From assembly GCA_001788795.1 (NCBI GenBank), contig MFXH01000018.1:1-64000 (forward strand): 64,000 nucleotides of DNA. The letters are read 5' to 3'. This document shows, one piece after another, positions 37,461-45,419 of the stretch. The translations under genes and the position numbers were made by a program. The DNA comes from Candidatus Peregrinibacteria bacterium RIFOXYA2_FULL_41_18 (GTDB taxonomy: Bacteria; Patescibacteriota; Gracilibacteria; UBA1369; UBA12470). The notes beneath the pieces were generated by a model. That model ran no database searches. It was not told where the DNA came from and saw only the letters and a list, made by a program, of their open reading frames with translations. Each line of letters starts with the position of its first letter. Position 1 is the first letter of the stretch.

Positions 37461-37778
37461 TTATATATCTAAGAGCGGATATATGTCTATTACAGGCTCT
37501 TCGTACGGATGAACACGTTTCACTTCTTTTAATGCTTTTTGGAGGTTCTCTTGGGTGCAAATCGTTTCAATTCTCTCCTCTTCCACCTCTTCTATCTCGC
37601 CTTCCTTTCCTATGAACGGCTTGGATCCCTTAAGTGGTCGAAATCTTCCGGTACCTTTTACGGAAAAAGAGCATGCGTCGTAATTGCCGATGTGGCCCGC
37701 TCCAGACTGCGCTAATGCTTGGCGAATTTTATCGGCATGCGACAAGGGCGTATAAATTACTATTTTTACAAATGGCAT
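37461..37778 (-). CDS. NIF3/YqfO-like insert-domain (CutA-like) protein
   Basis: 105 residues from ATG 37778; an upstream extension would be translated from the repeat spacer and is unlikely. The sequence matches the central PII/CutA-like domain of YqfO-type NIF3 proteins: IVIYTPLSHADKIRQALAQ, GHIGNYDACSFSVKGTGRF, RPLKGSKPFIG and the C-terminal HPYEEPVIDIYPL. In other bacteria this domain also occurs alone. A metal or small-ligand role is likely from the fold; the exact function is unknown. Confidence 0.85.
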   Translation of the reverse strand: MPFVKIVIYTPLSHADKIRQALAQSGAGHIGNYDACSFSVKGTGRFRPLKGSKPFIGKEGEIEEVEEERIETICTQENLQKALKEVKRVHPYEEPVIDIYPLLDI

Positions 37779-37832
37779 ATTGGTCGAATTACGAATATCA
37801 TACATTCGAAGAATACAATTTAATCCAAAAAG

Positions 37833-38870
37833 ATGAAAAGCAAATTCGCAATTGTCGTTTTGTCGATAATCTTTATAGGAATGGCTGTTTATATAATCAA
37901 GGATCGAAATCCAACCCCAATAGTTGATACCGAAATTGAGACGACTGAACTTTTATATCTAACGACCATGACTCATCTGGAAGAAGGTTGGGATACGGCT
38001 GCGAGTAACGAATTTTATTTCAATAGTATTGCGGAAAAATTGCGATACGGGATGGATATTGCCGAGCAGTATGATGCCATTCTAACGCTTGAGAGCGCAT
38101 TACCATTTGCGCAAGGATGTGTGAATTTCGATGATAATGTATTGATGGAAGCCGTTGAAAGAGGTCATGGCGTTGGCACTCATGTTGATTTAGCTGCGAA
38201 AAAAGAGATGCCAATGGCTGAAGCCGTTTCTTATACAAGTGAACGTAAAGAGGCTGTGGATAATTTGGTTGGTTCGGAAAACAACCTAGGATGTTCTGGG
38301 GTTGGTGGAAAAACAGATTGGTACTCTGTCGCAAAAGGAGCAGGATGTTCATATATGGATGGAACCGTTGCAGCACATTATCTTGCAATGTCGCTCGATA
38401 ATAGACCGGAAGGATGGACTGATGAAACGATCATTAGTGATTTTTTTCATTATCCGGCCCCTGTTGGAGACTCTCGGTTTTATCCTTTTTGGATAGACAG
38501 TTCTGAGGATTTCGTTGAAGACTCTGATGGCGATATTCTTCTTAGTTCGGGAGAAACTTTTGATATATCGAGATGGGAAGAGATTGGAGGTCGTAATAAT
38601 ACGCCTGTTGATTGTGGCGAAGACGACTGTCCGTTTACAAATGCTGATATTGAAGCACTCGTTGACGATATTACAGAGCTTGCCGATGATCGCGATACAT
38701 CGAGAATCGCAAAATACAATCTTTACATACCGGCGAGATTATTCGTATCTGAAAATGAAGAGGTTCTCGAGTTATTATTTTCAGAAATGCAAAAACTTCA
38801 AGATACCGGCGTATTAGAATGGGCTTCGCAAAAAAGCGTTTATGAGGCGATGGTTGAGGAGAGAAAATGA
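37833..38870 (+). CDS. Membrane-anchored polysaccharide-deacetylase-like protein
   Basis: 345 residues. A membrane anchor (residues 5-23) precedes an extracytoplasmic domain. The order TMTHLEEGW, AILTLESALPFA and RGHGVGTHVDLA resembles the barrel and the His-containing motif of carbohydrate esterase 4/glycosidase-deacetylase folds, where an Asp and two His bind metal; the match is partial, so catalysis is uncertain. A later region has Cys pairs (CGEDDCPF). Diverges from the NIF3-like gene. Could act on wall or capsule polysaccharide (inference). Confidence 0.6.
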   Translation: MKSKFAIVVLSIIFIGMAVYIIKDRNPTPIVDTEIETTELLYLTTMTHLEEGWDTAASNEFYFNSIAEKLRYGMDIAEQYDAILTLESALPFAQGCVNFDDNVLMEAVERGHGVGTHVDLAAKKEMPMAEAVSYTSERKEAVDNLVGSENNLGCSGVGGKTDWYSVAKGAGCSYMDGTVAAHYLAMSLDNRPEGWTDETIISDFFHYPAPVGDSRFYPFWIDSSEDFVEDSDGDILLSSGETFDISRWEEIGGRNNTPVDCGEDDCPFTNADIEALVDDITELADDRDTSRIAKYNLYIPARLFVSENEEVLELLFSEMQKLQDTGVLEWASQKSVYEAMVEERK

Positions 38871-38914
38871 GTTTCGCGAACTCGAACATGGAGCGCTTCA
38901 CTTCCTTAGCGCTC

Positions 38915-38989
38915 TGGAGCCGGGAATGGGAATTGAACCCACGACCTACGCGTTACGAGTGCGTTGCTCTACCTCTGAGCTATCCCGGC
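38915..38989 (-). tRNA. tRNA-Thr (anticodon CGT), CCA encoded
   Basis: Acceptor GCCGGGA pairs with TCCCGGC, D stem GCTC/GAGC, anticodon loop CTCGTAA (anticodon CGT, reads ACG), T arm GTGGG-TTCAATT-CCCAT. The discriminator base is U73, followed by encoded CCA. The anticodon stem closes with an A-C mismatch next to the loop. U73 matches the fourth base (A) of the UGGA bulge in the thrS T-box. A GAGCGC/GCGCTC hairpin lies just downstream (38891-38914) and may end the transcript. Confidence 0.95.
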
Positions 38990-39080
38990 ACGACAAGAGC
39001 ACACGCAATTTAAGCATGTCGAGAGAAGCTCTTCAAGATAAAAAAGGTGCTACTTGGATCGCTTCGCCTGTCTGCTACTT

Positions 39081-39698
39081 CTAATAAGTCCTAATCAATC
39101 CGGTAATAACGCCTTGAATTTCAAGCGATTCGGCAGGATGTATGTCTTCGTATTCCGGATTTTCAGCTTTTAGATAAGTACGACGCCCATCTCTTATAAA
39201 CCTCTTTAATGTATTTGCGCCATCTACAAGTGCAACAACTATATCTCCCGTTCGCGGTTCTTTCCCTTGCATAACGATAACCATATCTCCGTCGAAAATC
39301 CCAGCACCTTCCATGCTTCTTCCGCTAACGCGAAGTACAAATGATGTCTCAGGACTCTTGACCATGCTTTTTCCTATCTCTATTCTATCCATTACTGTTT
39401 CAGAAGAGATCGCAGGTCCTCCTGCAGGAATTGTGCTTAATAGAGGCAAGCTACAAATTTGAGCCGCCGCATCCATACGTTCCTTCACGCTGCTTAGAAG
39501 CTTGATACTTCTTGGGGTGTCCCCTTTCTTGATAAGACCTTGAGATTCAAGCGCTTTCAGATGTTTCAGAATACTGTTATCGGAACTTACCCCGAAGCTG
39601 ATTCGCATTTCCTTAATTGTAGGAGAGGCTCCGTTTTTCAATTGATACTTCTCGATGTAATGCAGAATCGCTTTTTGTTTTTCGGTAGGTAGTTGCAT
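39081..39698 (-). CDS. lexA: SOS repressor LexA
   Basis: 205 residues. The N-terminal winged helix (KQKAILHYIEKYQLKNGASP, SSDNSILKHLKALESQGLI) binds operators. The C-terminal S24 protease has cleavage site Ala-Gly in STIPAGGPA (about 90), catalytic Ser in SGRSMEGAGI (about 126) and Lys in ANTLKRF (about 163). RecA-stimulated self-cleavage derepresses SOS genes. GRSM replaces the more common GDSM, a tolerated variant. It is preceded by a 54-residue membrane ORF and a promoter with a perfect palindrome between -35 and -10, probably its own operator. Confidence 0.96.
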   Translation of the reverse strand: MQLPTEKQKAILHYIEKYQLKNGASPTIKEMRISFGVSSDNSILKHLKALESQGLIKKGDTPRSIKLLSSVKERMDAAAQICSLPLLSTIPAGGPAISSETVMDRIEIGKSMVKSPETSFVLRVSGRSMEGAGIFDGDMVIVMQGKEPRTGDIVVALVDGANTLKRFIRDGRRTYLKAENPEYEDIHPAESLEIQGVITGLIRTY

Positions 39699-39716
39699 TT
39701 TGTGAAGATTATTAGG

Positions 39717-39881
39717 TTAAAAAAGAGTTGCTTGTGCGAAATCCCTCTTGCTTAAAATTCTAGCGCGCCATTGTCTTACTTTTAACTTCCTGATCTGTTT
39801 ATTCCTATATTCTTTATATAAAGGAATCAGCATAAGACCCAGTGCTATTTTCGCGGCATACATAATGATAAGAGTTGTCAT
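39717..39881 (-). CDS. Small membrane protein upstream of lexA (54 residues)
   Basis: ATG 39881 to TAA 39717, 18 bases before lexA. A single hydrophobic helix (TLIIMYAAKIALGLMLIPLY) is followed by a strongly basic tail (KEYRNKQIRKLKVRQWRAR). Located between the lexA promoter and lexA, it would be SOS-induced. Small membrane SOS proteins (such as SulA-independent division inhibitors) exist in other phyla; a similar role is only a guess. Support is ORF integrity, topology and the pre-start CTAACAAAAAAAG motif. Confidence 0.6.
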   Translation of the reverse strand: MTTLIIMYAAKIALGLMLIPLYKEYRNKQIRKLKVRQWRARILSKRDFAQATLF

Positions 39882-39943
39882 ATTCTTTTTTTGTTAGTTT
39901 TTCGTTACTGCTCTTTTTGGCGCCTTGGTGAGCTTACACGCAC

Positions 39944-39972
39944 ATACTAAGTGAGCGGTCGCTCACCGTCAA
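39944..39972 (-). promoter_or_regulatory. lexA promoter with operator-like palindrome in the spacer
   Basis: Minus strand: -35 TTGACG (39972-39967), a 17-base spacer, -10 TAGTAT (39949-39944). The spacer contains the perfect inverted repeat GTGAGC-GACC-GCTCAC (39966-39951). Expected transcript start is about 39937, 56 bases before the 54-residue ORF. The palindrome's placement is ideal for repression, most simply by LexA itself. Confidence 0.7.
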
Positions 39973-40053
39973 GAATCTTGTCGAAATCACGTGTTTACAC
40001 GAGCGACTTATGTTTTAAAGCAACAGTCGACTGTAAAATTAACGGGTTAAGAG

Positions 40054-40302
40054 CTAAACAATACCCAGCATCGGCTTCATTTGTTTTATAACAACGTCAT
40101 GCTCTTCTACTTTCTTATCCAGTCTTTCTATTATTCTAGACATTACCGTTAGCTCTTGAGAATTTCTCGCGCCAATTTCAACCACTTTATCTAATGTTTC
40201 GTAAATTCGTTCCAAATCTTTTTTTGTCGCAACATTTTCTTTTAACCATTCTATATCACTATCATGCTTGAGTAGCATTTCTACTATTTTTTTATTATCC
40301 AT
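40054..40302 (-). CDS. Small coiled-coil protein of unknown function
   Basis: 82 residues, almost entirely heptad-like helix (VATKKDLERIYETLDKVVEI, SRIIERLDKKVEEHDVVIKQ), charged, no membrane segment. Similar short coiled-coil proteins are common in CPR genomes and have no assigned function. Stand-alone: its downstream region carries the inverted repeats preceding the lexA promoter, its upstream region is a 200-base gap. Confidence 0.72.
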   Translation of the reverse strand: MDNKKIVEMLLKHDSDIEWLKENVATKKDLERIYETLDKVVEIGARNSQELTVMSRIIERLDKKVEEHDVVIKQMKPMLGIV

Positions 40303-40449
40303 ATCTTATTTGTTTATCAATTGCTTGCGGCAGGACTCCTAAAATACTACTCGCTTACAAGACTGGTCAATCCACTTTGGGTGGAAAATTTATTAAATTG
40401 TTGGGTGGGTTATTTTGTATTATTGAAACAAAAATTCCACACATCTGAT

Positions 40450-40481
40450 TTGACAAGAAGAAGAAGAAGAAGTGGTATCGT
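40450..40481 (+). promoter_or_regulatory. Promoter with (AAG)6 microsatellite in the spacer
   Basis: TTGACA (40450-40455) is followed by six AAG units (40455-40472) and TATCGT (40476-40481), a 20-base spacer. One unit fewer gives the optimal 17. A weaker -10 (TGGTAT, 40473-40478) sits at 17 now. Drives the gene at 40511. Confidence 0.5.
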
Positions 40482-40510
40482 TTAATCTTGTAAATAACCA
40501 AAAATCATAT

Positions 40511-40957
40511 ATGCCAAATCCTAATTCCGACGTCCAAAGTGGACCTAAGGAAAGTCCGGATATAGCATTGCTTAATGGAATACGCACTCTTTTTGAAGAA
40601 AATGATCCTCAATATGAAGGTGATAATTGGAAAACGACTATACCATATACACTCCAAGATGGATCTACCGTAGAAGCAATTTTGATATATAGCAGAAGTT
40701 CTTATGACAGGAAATTTGATGGGCCGGATTGGGTGACCGTTCAAGTAAATGCACCTGGACTCTTTCTTGAAATCAGTATTGGATATGGTGAGCGCTCTAT
40801 GATGGTGAACAAAGAATCTTTTGAATTAGACATGGATATTGTTGAAAAAATTGCCTTAGCCGTAAACGAAGAAAGACATAAAAGAGCGACTGAAAAAGCA
40901 CAAAAAGTCGCAGTCAGAAGAGAGCAGTTGAGCAAAAAGGCAAAGGCGGTTTTCTAA
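40511..40957 (+). CDS. Hypothetical soluble protein
   Basis: 148 residues from ATG 40511; an upstream in-frame start would fall on the predicted promoter, so it is rejected. The protein mixes strands and helices (DGSTVEAILIYSRSSYDRKF, WVTVQVNAPGLFLEISIGYG) and ends in a basic helix (KAQKVAVRREQLSKKAKAVF). No family recognised. Preceded by AATAACCAAAAATCATAT, the local pre-start motif. Expression may vary through the AAG repeat in its promoter. Converges with the antitoxin gene. Confidence 0.72.
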   Translation: MPNPNSDVQSGPKESPDIALLNGIRTLFEENDPQYEGDNWKTTIPYTLQDGSTVEAILIYSRSSYDRKFDGPDWVTVQVNAPGLFLEISIGYGERSMMVNKESFELDMDIVEKIALAVNEERHKRATEKAQKVAVRREQLSKKAKAVF

Positions 40958-40986
40958 AAAGAAGATTTCACAACCTATACCGACAA

Positions 40987-41268
40987 TTAGATTTTCGCAG
41001 ATAACGAAATTACGAAATTTAAGTTCAAAGCATCAGCAACTTTTTCAAGAAATCTCAAACTCGGGTTGTAATTACCAGATTCGAGGCGTGATATGGCGGA
41101 TTGCTTTGTGCCAATTTTTTTTGCAAATTCGGATTGAGTTAGCCCCTTTTCAAGTCGCTTTTCAATAATAATTTTAGCTATAGCGAATTCGGGCTCGAGT
41201 TGTTTGTACGCTCTACGAACAACTTTATCTTTCAGTAACCGTTTTTTGAAATCCGAGTAGTTTTTCAT
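40987..41268 (-). CDS. Xre-family antitoxin (HigA-like)
   Basis: 93 residues. The C-terminal half is a cro/C1-type helix-turn-helix (LTQSEFAKKIGTKQSAISRL, ESGNYNPSLRFLEKVADALN). It lies 24 bases downstream of a RelE-superfamily toxin gene on the same strand, the toxin-first order of HigBA modules. It should neutralise the toxin and repress the pair; a TTTCCA-TAAG-TGGAAA palindrome over the toxin start is a candidate site. Confidence 0.9.
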   Translation of the reverse strand: MKNYSDFKKRLLKDKVVRRAYKQLEPEFAIAKIIIEKRLEKGLTQSEFAKKIGTKQSAISRLESGNYNPSLRFLEKVADALNLNFVISLSAKI

Positions 41269-41292
41269 GTCATTGTAAGTATAACGTATATG

Positions 41293-41607
41293 TTATATCG
41301 GGTCAATGGAATTCAAATGTTTTTTCGCCAATTCAATATGTCTTTTTGGTATTTTTTGAGTTTTCTTAATGAAACCACGCAGAAGGATTGCGCTATTTTT
41401 ATGAAAACAATAAATAATTCTTACTTCTGTTTTGCCCCTTATTCGCAACTCAAAAAGATTGGCATCTATTTTTTTACTATGCGGCATGCTTAATTTGTCG
41501 CCGAATTGTTCCAGTAAATCTAAAGTCCTCAATGTTTTTGCAATTGTCGGCTTTTCCAACCCCCTGATGAAGTCTTCTATTTTTTGATTGAAAAATTTCA
41601 TTTCCAT
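41293..41607 (-). CDS. RelE/ParE-superfamily toxin (HigB/Gp49-like)
   Basis: 104 residues. It matches the phage-derived Gp49/HigB family: FIRGLEKPTIAKTLRTLDLL, KLSMPHSKKIDANLFELRI, EVRIIYCFHKNSAILLRGF and KKTQKIPKRHIELAKKH. Such toxins cleave mRNA on the ribosome. The Arg/Lys/His residues expected for activity (R in ELRIRG and VRIIY, K in FIKKTQKIP) are kept, so it is probably functional. The start is ATG 41607 or the nearby ATG 41601. A palindromic repeat region precedes it. Confidence 0.92.
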   Translation of the reverse strand: MEMKFFNQKIEDFIRGLEKPTIAKTLRTLDLLEQFGDKLSMPHSKKIDANLFELRIRGKTEVRIIYCFHKNSAILLRGFIKKTQKIPKRHIELAKKHLNSIDPI

Positions 41608-41616
41608 AAGTGGAAA
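41601..41616. promoter_or_regulatory. Candidate HigA operator over the toxin start codon
   Basis: Perfect inverted repeat TTTCCA-TAAG-TGGAAA covering the ATG of the toxin gene. A further ATGGAAA half-site lies at 41641-41647 and CATGGAAATGG at 41653-41663. Confidence 0.4.
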
Positions 41617-41692
41617 ATAGCAGTATCACATTAAATTTTTATGGAAAAAGTGCATGGAAATGGTTTGCGCAATTACTATGTTTTCTAAGAAG

Positions 41693-41752
41693 AGATTGCA
41701 TTCGCAATCAGCTTGATAATAAAAGCCGTCCGCTTCGCTACCGGCCTGCTCG
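41693..41752 (-). repeat. Palindromic repeat copy upstream of the toxin gene
   Basis: GATTGC-ATTC-GCAATC hairpin, AGCTTGATAATAAAAGCC, GTCCGC and TTCGCTACCGGCC, in the same order as 33115-33187 but with the inner hairpin missing. Immediately followed by another member at 41801-41871. Confidence 0.75.
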
Positions 41753-41800
41753 ATGGAACTCGCCTTCCTATCGCTTCGGAACGCCGCCCTCGCAACATAA

Positions 41801-41871
41801 GGAGTTTTGCTTTCGCAAAACAACTCATAATAGAAAGGCCGTTCGTTCGCCTAATGGCTCACTACCGGCTG
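41801..41871 (-). repeat. Palindromic repeat copy abutting tRNA-Arg
   Basis: GTTTTGC-TTTC-GCAAAAC hairpin, AACTCATAATAGAAAGGCCG, GTTCGTTCGC and ACTACCGGC at the border. The stem equals that at 14203-14220 while the loop differs (TTTC against TAAC). Confidence 0.75.
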
Positions 41872-41946
41872 TGGTGCCCCCGACAGGAATCGAACCTGTA
41901 ATTACTCCTTAGGAGAGAGTCGTTATATCCATTTAACTACGGGGAC
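41872..41946 (-). tRNA. tRNA-Arg (anticodon CCT), CCA encoded
   Basis: Acceptor GTCCCCG pairs with CGGGGGC (one G-U pair), D stem GTTA/ATAAC region, anticodon stem ACTCT/GGAGT with loop CTCCTAA (anticodon CCT, reads AGG), T arm ACAGG-TTCGATT-CCTGT, discriminator A, encoded CCA. Confidence 0.95.
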
Positions 41947-41971
41947 GCGAAGAGGAATACCGAGAAGAGAA

Positions 41972-42631
41972 TTAAGCCAACATCGGCTTCAAAACAATGT
42001 AATCCGTCTTATCGATCGGTAACTGTTCTTTTTTCTTAATATCAAGCGAGTCAAGCGCTTCCGCTCCGGGCTTCCCAACAGCTTTCATGAACTCCTCCAC
42101 TCCTGACAATTCGAGTTTGGAACCCGGTATCTTGTAATACATCGGTATAACGATTTTTGGCTCGATTTGCTCTATAACCTCTACGGCTTTTTTGTAATCA
42201 ATCACCAAATTTCCGCCAACTGGAACCAATAACACATCAACATTGCCGATAGATTCCGTAAGTTCGCTTGTAAGCCTGTGGCCAAGACCGCTCAAGTGGC
42301 AAACCTTGTATCCGTTTATGAAGAAATTATAAATTACAACTTTGCAATTCGCTTTTTTGGTATCTTCTTCGCTTTTTGCGAAATGAAATGCGTTATAACC
42401 TTCGATTCCGACCTCTTTCACGTCGTATTCTCCGGGCCAAGAAATTACCTTCGGATCTCCTGCAACAGGAGCGACATTGTCTTTCGTGTCAATGAGCTCG
42501 TCGGATAGAGTTAAGATATCCGCTTTCAGATCCGGCAATTTGGTGCCTAGATTTGTATATGGATCCGTAACGATTGTTACACCCTTATCCTTGATTGTGA
42601 AACATGAATTGCCGTGCCAGATGATTTCCAT
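41972..42631 (-). CDS. Metallo-beta-lactamase-fold protein with degenerate metal site
   Basis: 219 residues resembling the UlaG/Lactamase_B_3 group: IIWHGNSCFTIKDKG, VTIVTDPYTNLG, KVISWPGEYDVKEVGIEG, VCHLSGLGHRLTSE and IVIPMYYKIPGSKLEL. Where active members have THxHxDH this protein reads ILTLSDELIDTKDN, so the main metal ligands are missing. It may be non-catalytic, or use another chemistry. Divergent from eno; preceded by TTAACTCTC. Confidence 0.82.
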   Translation of the reverse strand: MEIIWHGNSCFTIKDKGVTIVTDPYTNLGTKLPDLKADILTLSDELIDTKDNVAPVAGDPKVISWPGEYDVKEVGIEGYNAFHFAKSEEDTKKANCKVVIYNFFINGYKVCHLSGLGHRLTSELTESIGNVDVLLVPVGGNLVIDYKKAVEVIEQIEPKIVIPMYYKIPGSKLELSGVEEFMKAVGKPGAEALDSLDIKKKEQLPIDKTDYIVLKPMLA

Positions 42632-42720
42632 GAGAGTTAATAGGTTATAGATAATAGATTATAGCGAAATGCATTTTAATAGAAAAAAACCCTGATGTCG
42701 AACACAGATTGATGTTATAA

Positions 42721-44037
<1,317 letters not shown>

Positions 44038-44054
44038 GGAGAGCAGACAGCAGA

Positions 44055-44936
44055 TTATTCAAACAAATCCGTACTCAAATATTTCTCACCTCTGTCCGGC
44101 GAAATTATTACGATAATTCCTTTATCAAGTTTCTTTGCGACTTCGCGCGCACCCCAGAGCGATGCACCTGAACTCACCCCTACGAGAAGTCCGTTTGTTT
44201 TCGCAACTTCACGCGCCATCGCCACCGCATCGGCACGCATGATATTTAATTTTTCATCAATAAAAGACATGTCGAATATGCTTGGCGGACTGGGCTCATT
44301 CATGTTTCTGAGCCCATCCACTCTTTGACCAAGAACAGGTTCGATTCCAATAATTTTAATCGCAGGATTATGTTTTCTCAGCACGGTACTTACACCTCTA
44401 AGCGTTCCGAACGTTCCCATGCCGGCAACAAAATGTGTTACAGTCGGCATCTGTTTGAGTATCTCTTCGGCTGTTGTCGTTATATGCGCCATCGGATTTT
44501 CTAACGTGTTGTGCTGATTGGACAGCCAGTATTTTTCAGGGTTGGCAGCGAGCATTGTTCTAGCCTCTTCTATTGCACCTCCGGTTCCTTTTTCCGCAGG
44601 AGTCAAAATCAATTCCGCTCCGTAAGTTCTTAATATCTTCTTGCGTTCTTCGCTCATGCTAGCAGGCATCGTAAGAGCTATCTTGTAACCTTTTACGGCG
44701 GCTATCATTGCCAATGCTATCCCCGTGTTTCCACTTGTTGATTCAAGTATTGTTTTCTCATGAGTTAAATCTCCTGATTTTTCCGCTTCTTCTATCATGC
44801 GAAGCGCAATTCTGTCTTTTACAGAACCTCCTATGTTTTGGCCTTCAAGTTTGGCGTAAATTTTTACATTCGGGTTTTCTGTTATACCTTTGATTTCTAC
44901 GATTGGAGTGTTGCCGATGAGTGATAATATGTTTGT
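44055..44936 (-). CDS. cysK: Cysteine synthase (PLP-dependent, CysK family)
   Basis: About 293 residues, ATG at 44939 overlapping the serK-like stop. PLP Lys in NIGGSVKDRIALRMIEEAE (about 42), ESTSGNTGIALAM substrate loop (about 67), GMGTFGTLRGVS phosphate loop (about 170) and GVSSGASLWGA. It makes cysteine from sulfide and an activated serine. Classic CysK uses O-acetylserine; with a SerK-like kinase translationally coupled upstream and no cysE in view, O-phosphoserine is a plausible substrate here (inference). It lies behind a cysteine-codon attenuator and converges with eno. Confidence 0.94.
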   Translation of the reverse strand, partial: TNILSLIGNTPIVEIKGITENPNVKIYAKLEGQNIGGSVKDRIALRMIEEAEKSGDLTHEKTILESTSGNTGIALAMIAAVKGYKIALTMPASMSEERKKILRTYGAELILTPAEKGTGGAIEEARTMLAANPEKYWLSNQHNTLENPMAHITTTAEEILKQMPTVTHFVAGMGTFGTLRGVSTVLRKHNPAIKIIGIEPVLGQRVDGLRNMNEPSPPSIFDMSFIDEKLNIMRADAVAMAREVAKTNGLLVGVSSGASLWGAREVAKKLDKGIIVIISPDRGEKYLSTDLFE

Positions 44937-45349
44937 CATTGTAATTTGGATAAATGGATATTAATTGTTGGAACGACGCACGCTATCGGAGATTTTTCTT
45001 TTCCCCAGACGTGCTTGGTTGTTTTACATGGAAGTAATCGACAGGCTTTGCCAGATTTGATCACTAGTTCTTTTGAAACAGGGATGTCTTCACGGAAAGG
45101 CAGAACCGAAATGTTTTCATCAAAAATGTCCAATTCCACAACCGGAATTTTTTTTATTCCAAGTATTTTCGCTATATTCCATCTGTGGTGTCCATCGAGA
45201 ATTATCTTGTGGTTCACATCAATGACAATCGGCTTACGCCATGTCTGATCTTTTTTCATAAGATCCAAGAGCTCGCTTAGATGATTCGGATCTATTTCTT
45301 CATGAGGCATAACCGATGAGACTTCTATGTATTTAACTGTGTAGTTCAT
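44936..45349 (-). CDS. SerK/ParB-like free serine kinase (predicted)
   Basis: 137 residues from ATG 45349; the longer TTG frame would start inside the terminator and is rejected. The fold is the ParB/sulfiredoxin-like domain: EVSSVMPHEEIDPNHLSELL, PIVIDVNHKIILDGHHRWNI, LGIKKIPVVELDIF. In archaeal SerK and staphylococcal SbnI this family phosphorylates free serine; the PHEE Glu and DGHHRW block correspond to functional residues of those enzymes. The four-base overlap with cysK supports a role in making O-phosphoserine for cysteine synthesis. Standing as a DNA-binding ParB is unlikely. C-terminal third is Cys-containing and unassigned. Confidence 0.75.
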   Translation of the reverse strand: MNYTVKYIEVSSVMPHEEIDPNHLSELLDLMKKDQTWRKPIVIDVNHKIILDGHHRWNIAKILGIKKIPVVELDIFDENISVLPFREDIPVSKELVIKSGKACRLLPCKTTKHVWGKEKSPIACVVPTINIHLSKLQ

Positions 45350-45364
45350 AAGGATTTTAATATT

Positions 45365-45396
45365 AAAAAAATACCGCCTCTGCAAGCAGGGCGGTA
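45365..45396 (-). terminator. Attenuator terminator upstream of serK-cysK
   Basis: Minus strand TACCGCC-CTGC-TT-GCAG-A-GGCGGTA followed by seven T (45371-45365): eleven base pairs with one bulged A. Its 5' arm contains CGCCCTGC (45393-45386), complementary over eight bases to GCAGGGCG (45433-45426) inside the leader-peptide ORF, so an antiterminator can form instead. Confidence 0.9.
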
Positions 45397-45419
45397 AAAA
45401 AGTTTATTTATGACACAAA

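Noticed and set aside
38842-39084. ORF with LEPGMGIEPTTYALRVRCST
   Set aside because: This is the well-known false ORF antisense to a tRNA gene, here tRNA-Thr.
40023-40034. Perfect palindrome ACAGTCGACTGT as a LexA or other operator
   Set aside because: It lies about 50 bases upstream of the lexA -35 and just after another gene's stop, without a T run; position gives no clear role. It may be a weak terminator.
41610-41912. ORFs ending VVPPTGIEPVITP or CPRQESNL on the plus strand
   Set aside because: They are antisense to tRNA-Arg and the repeat next to it, another classic artefact.
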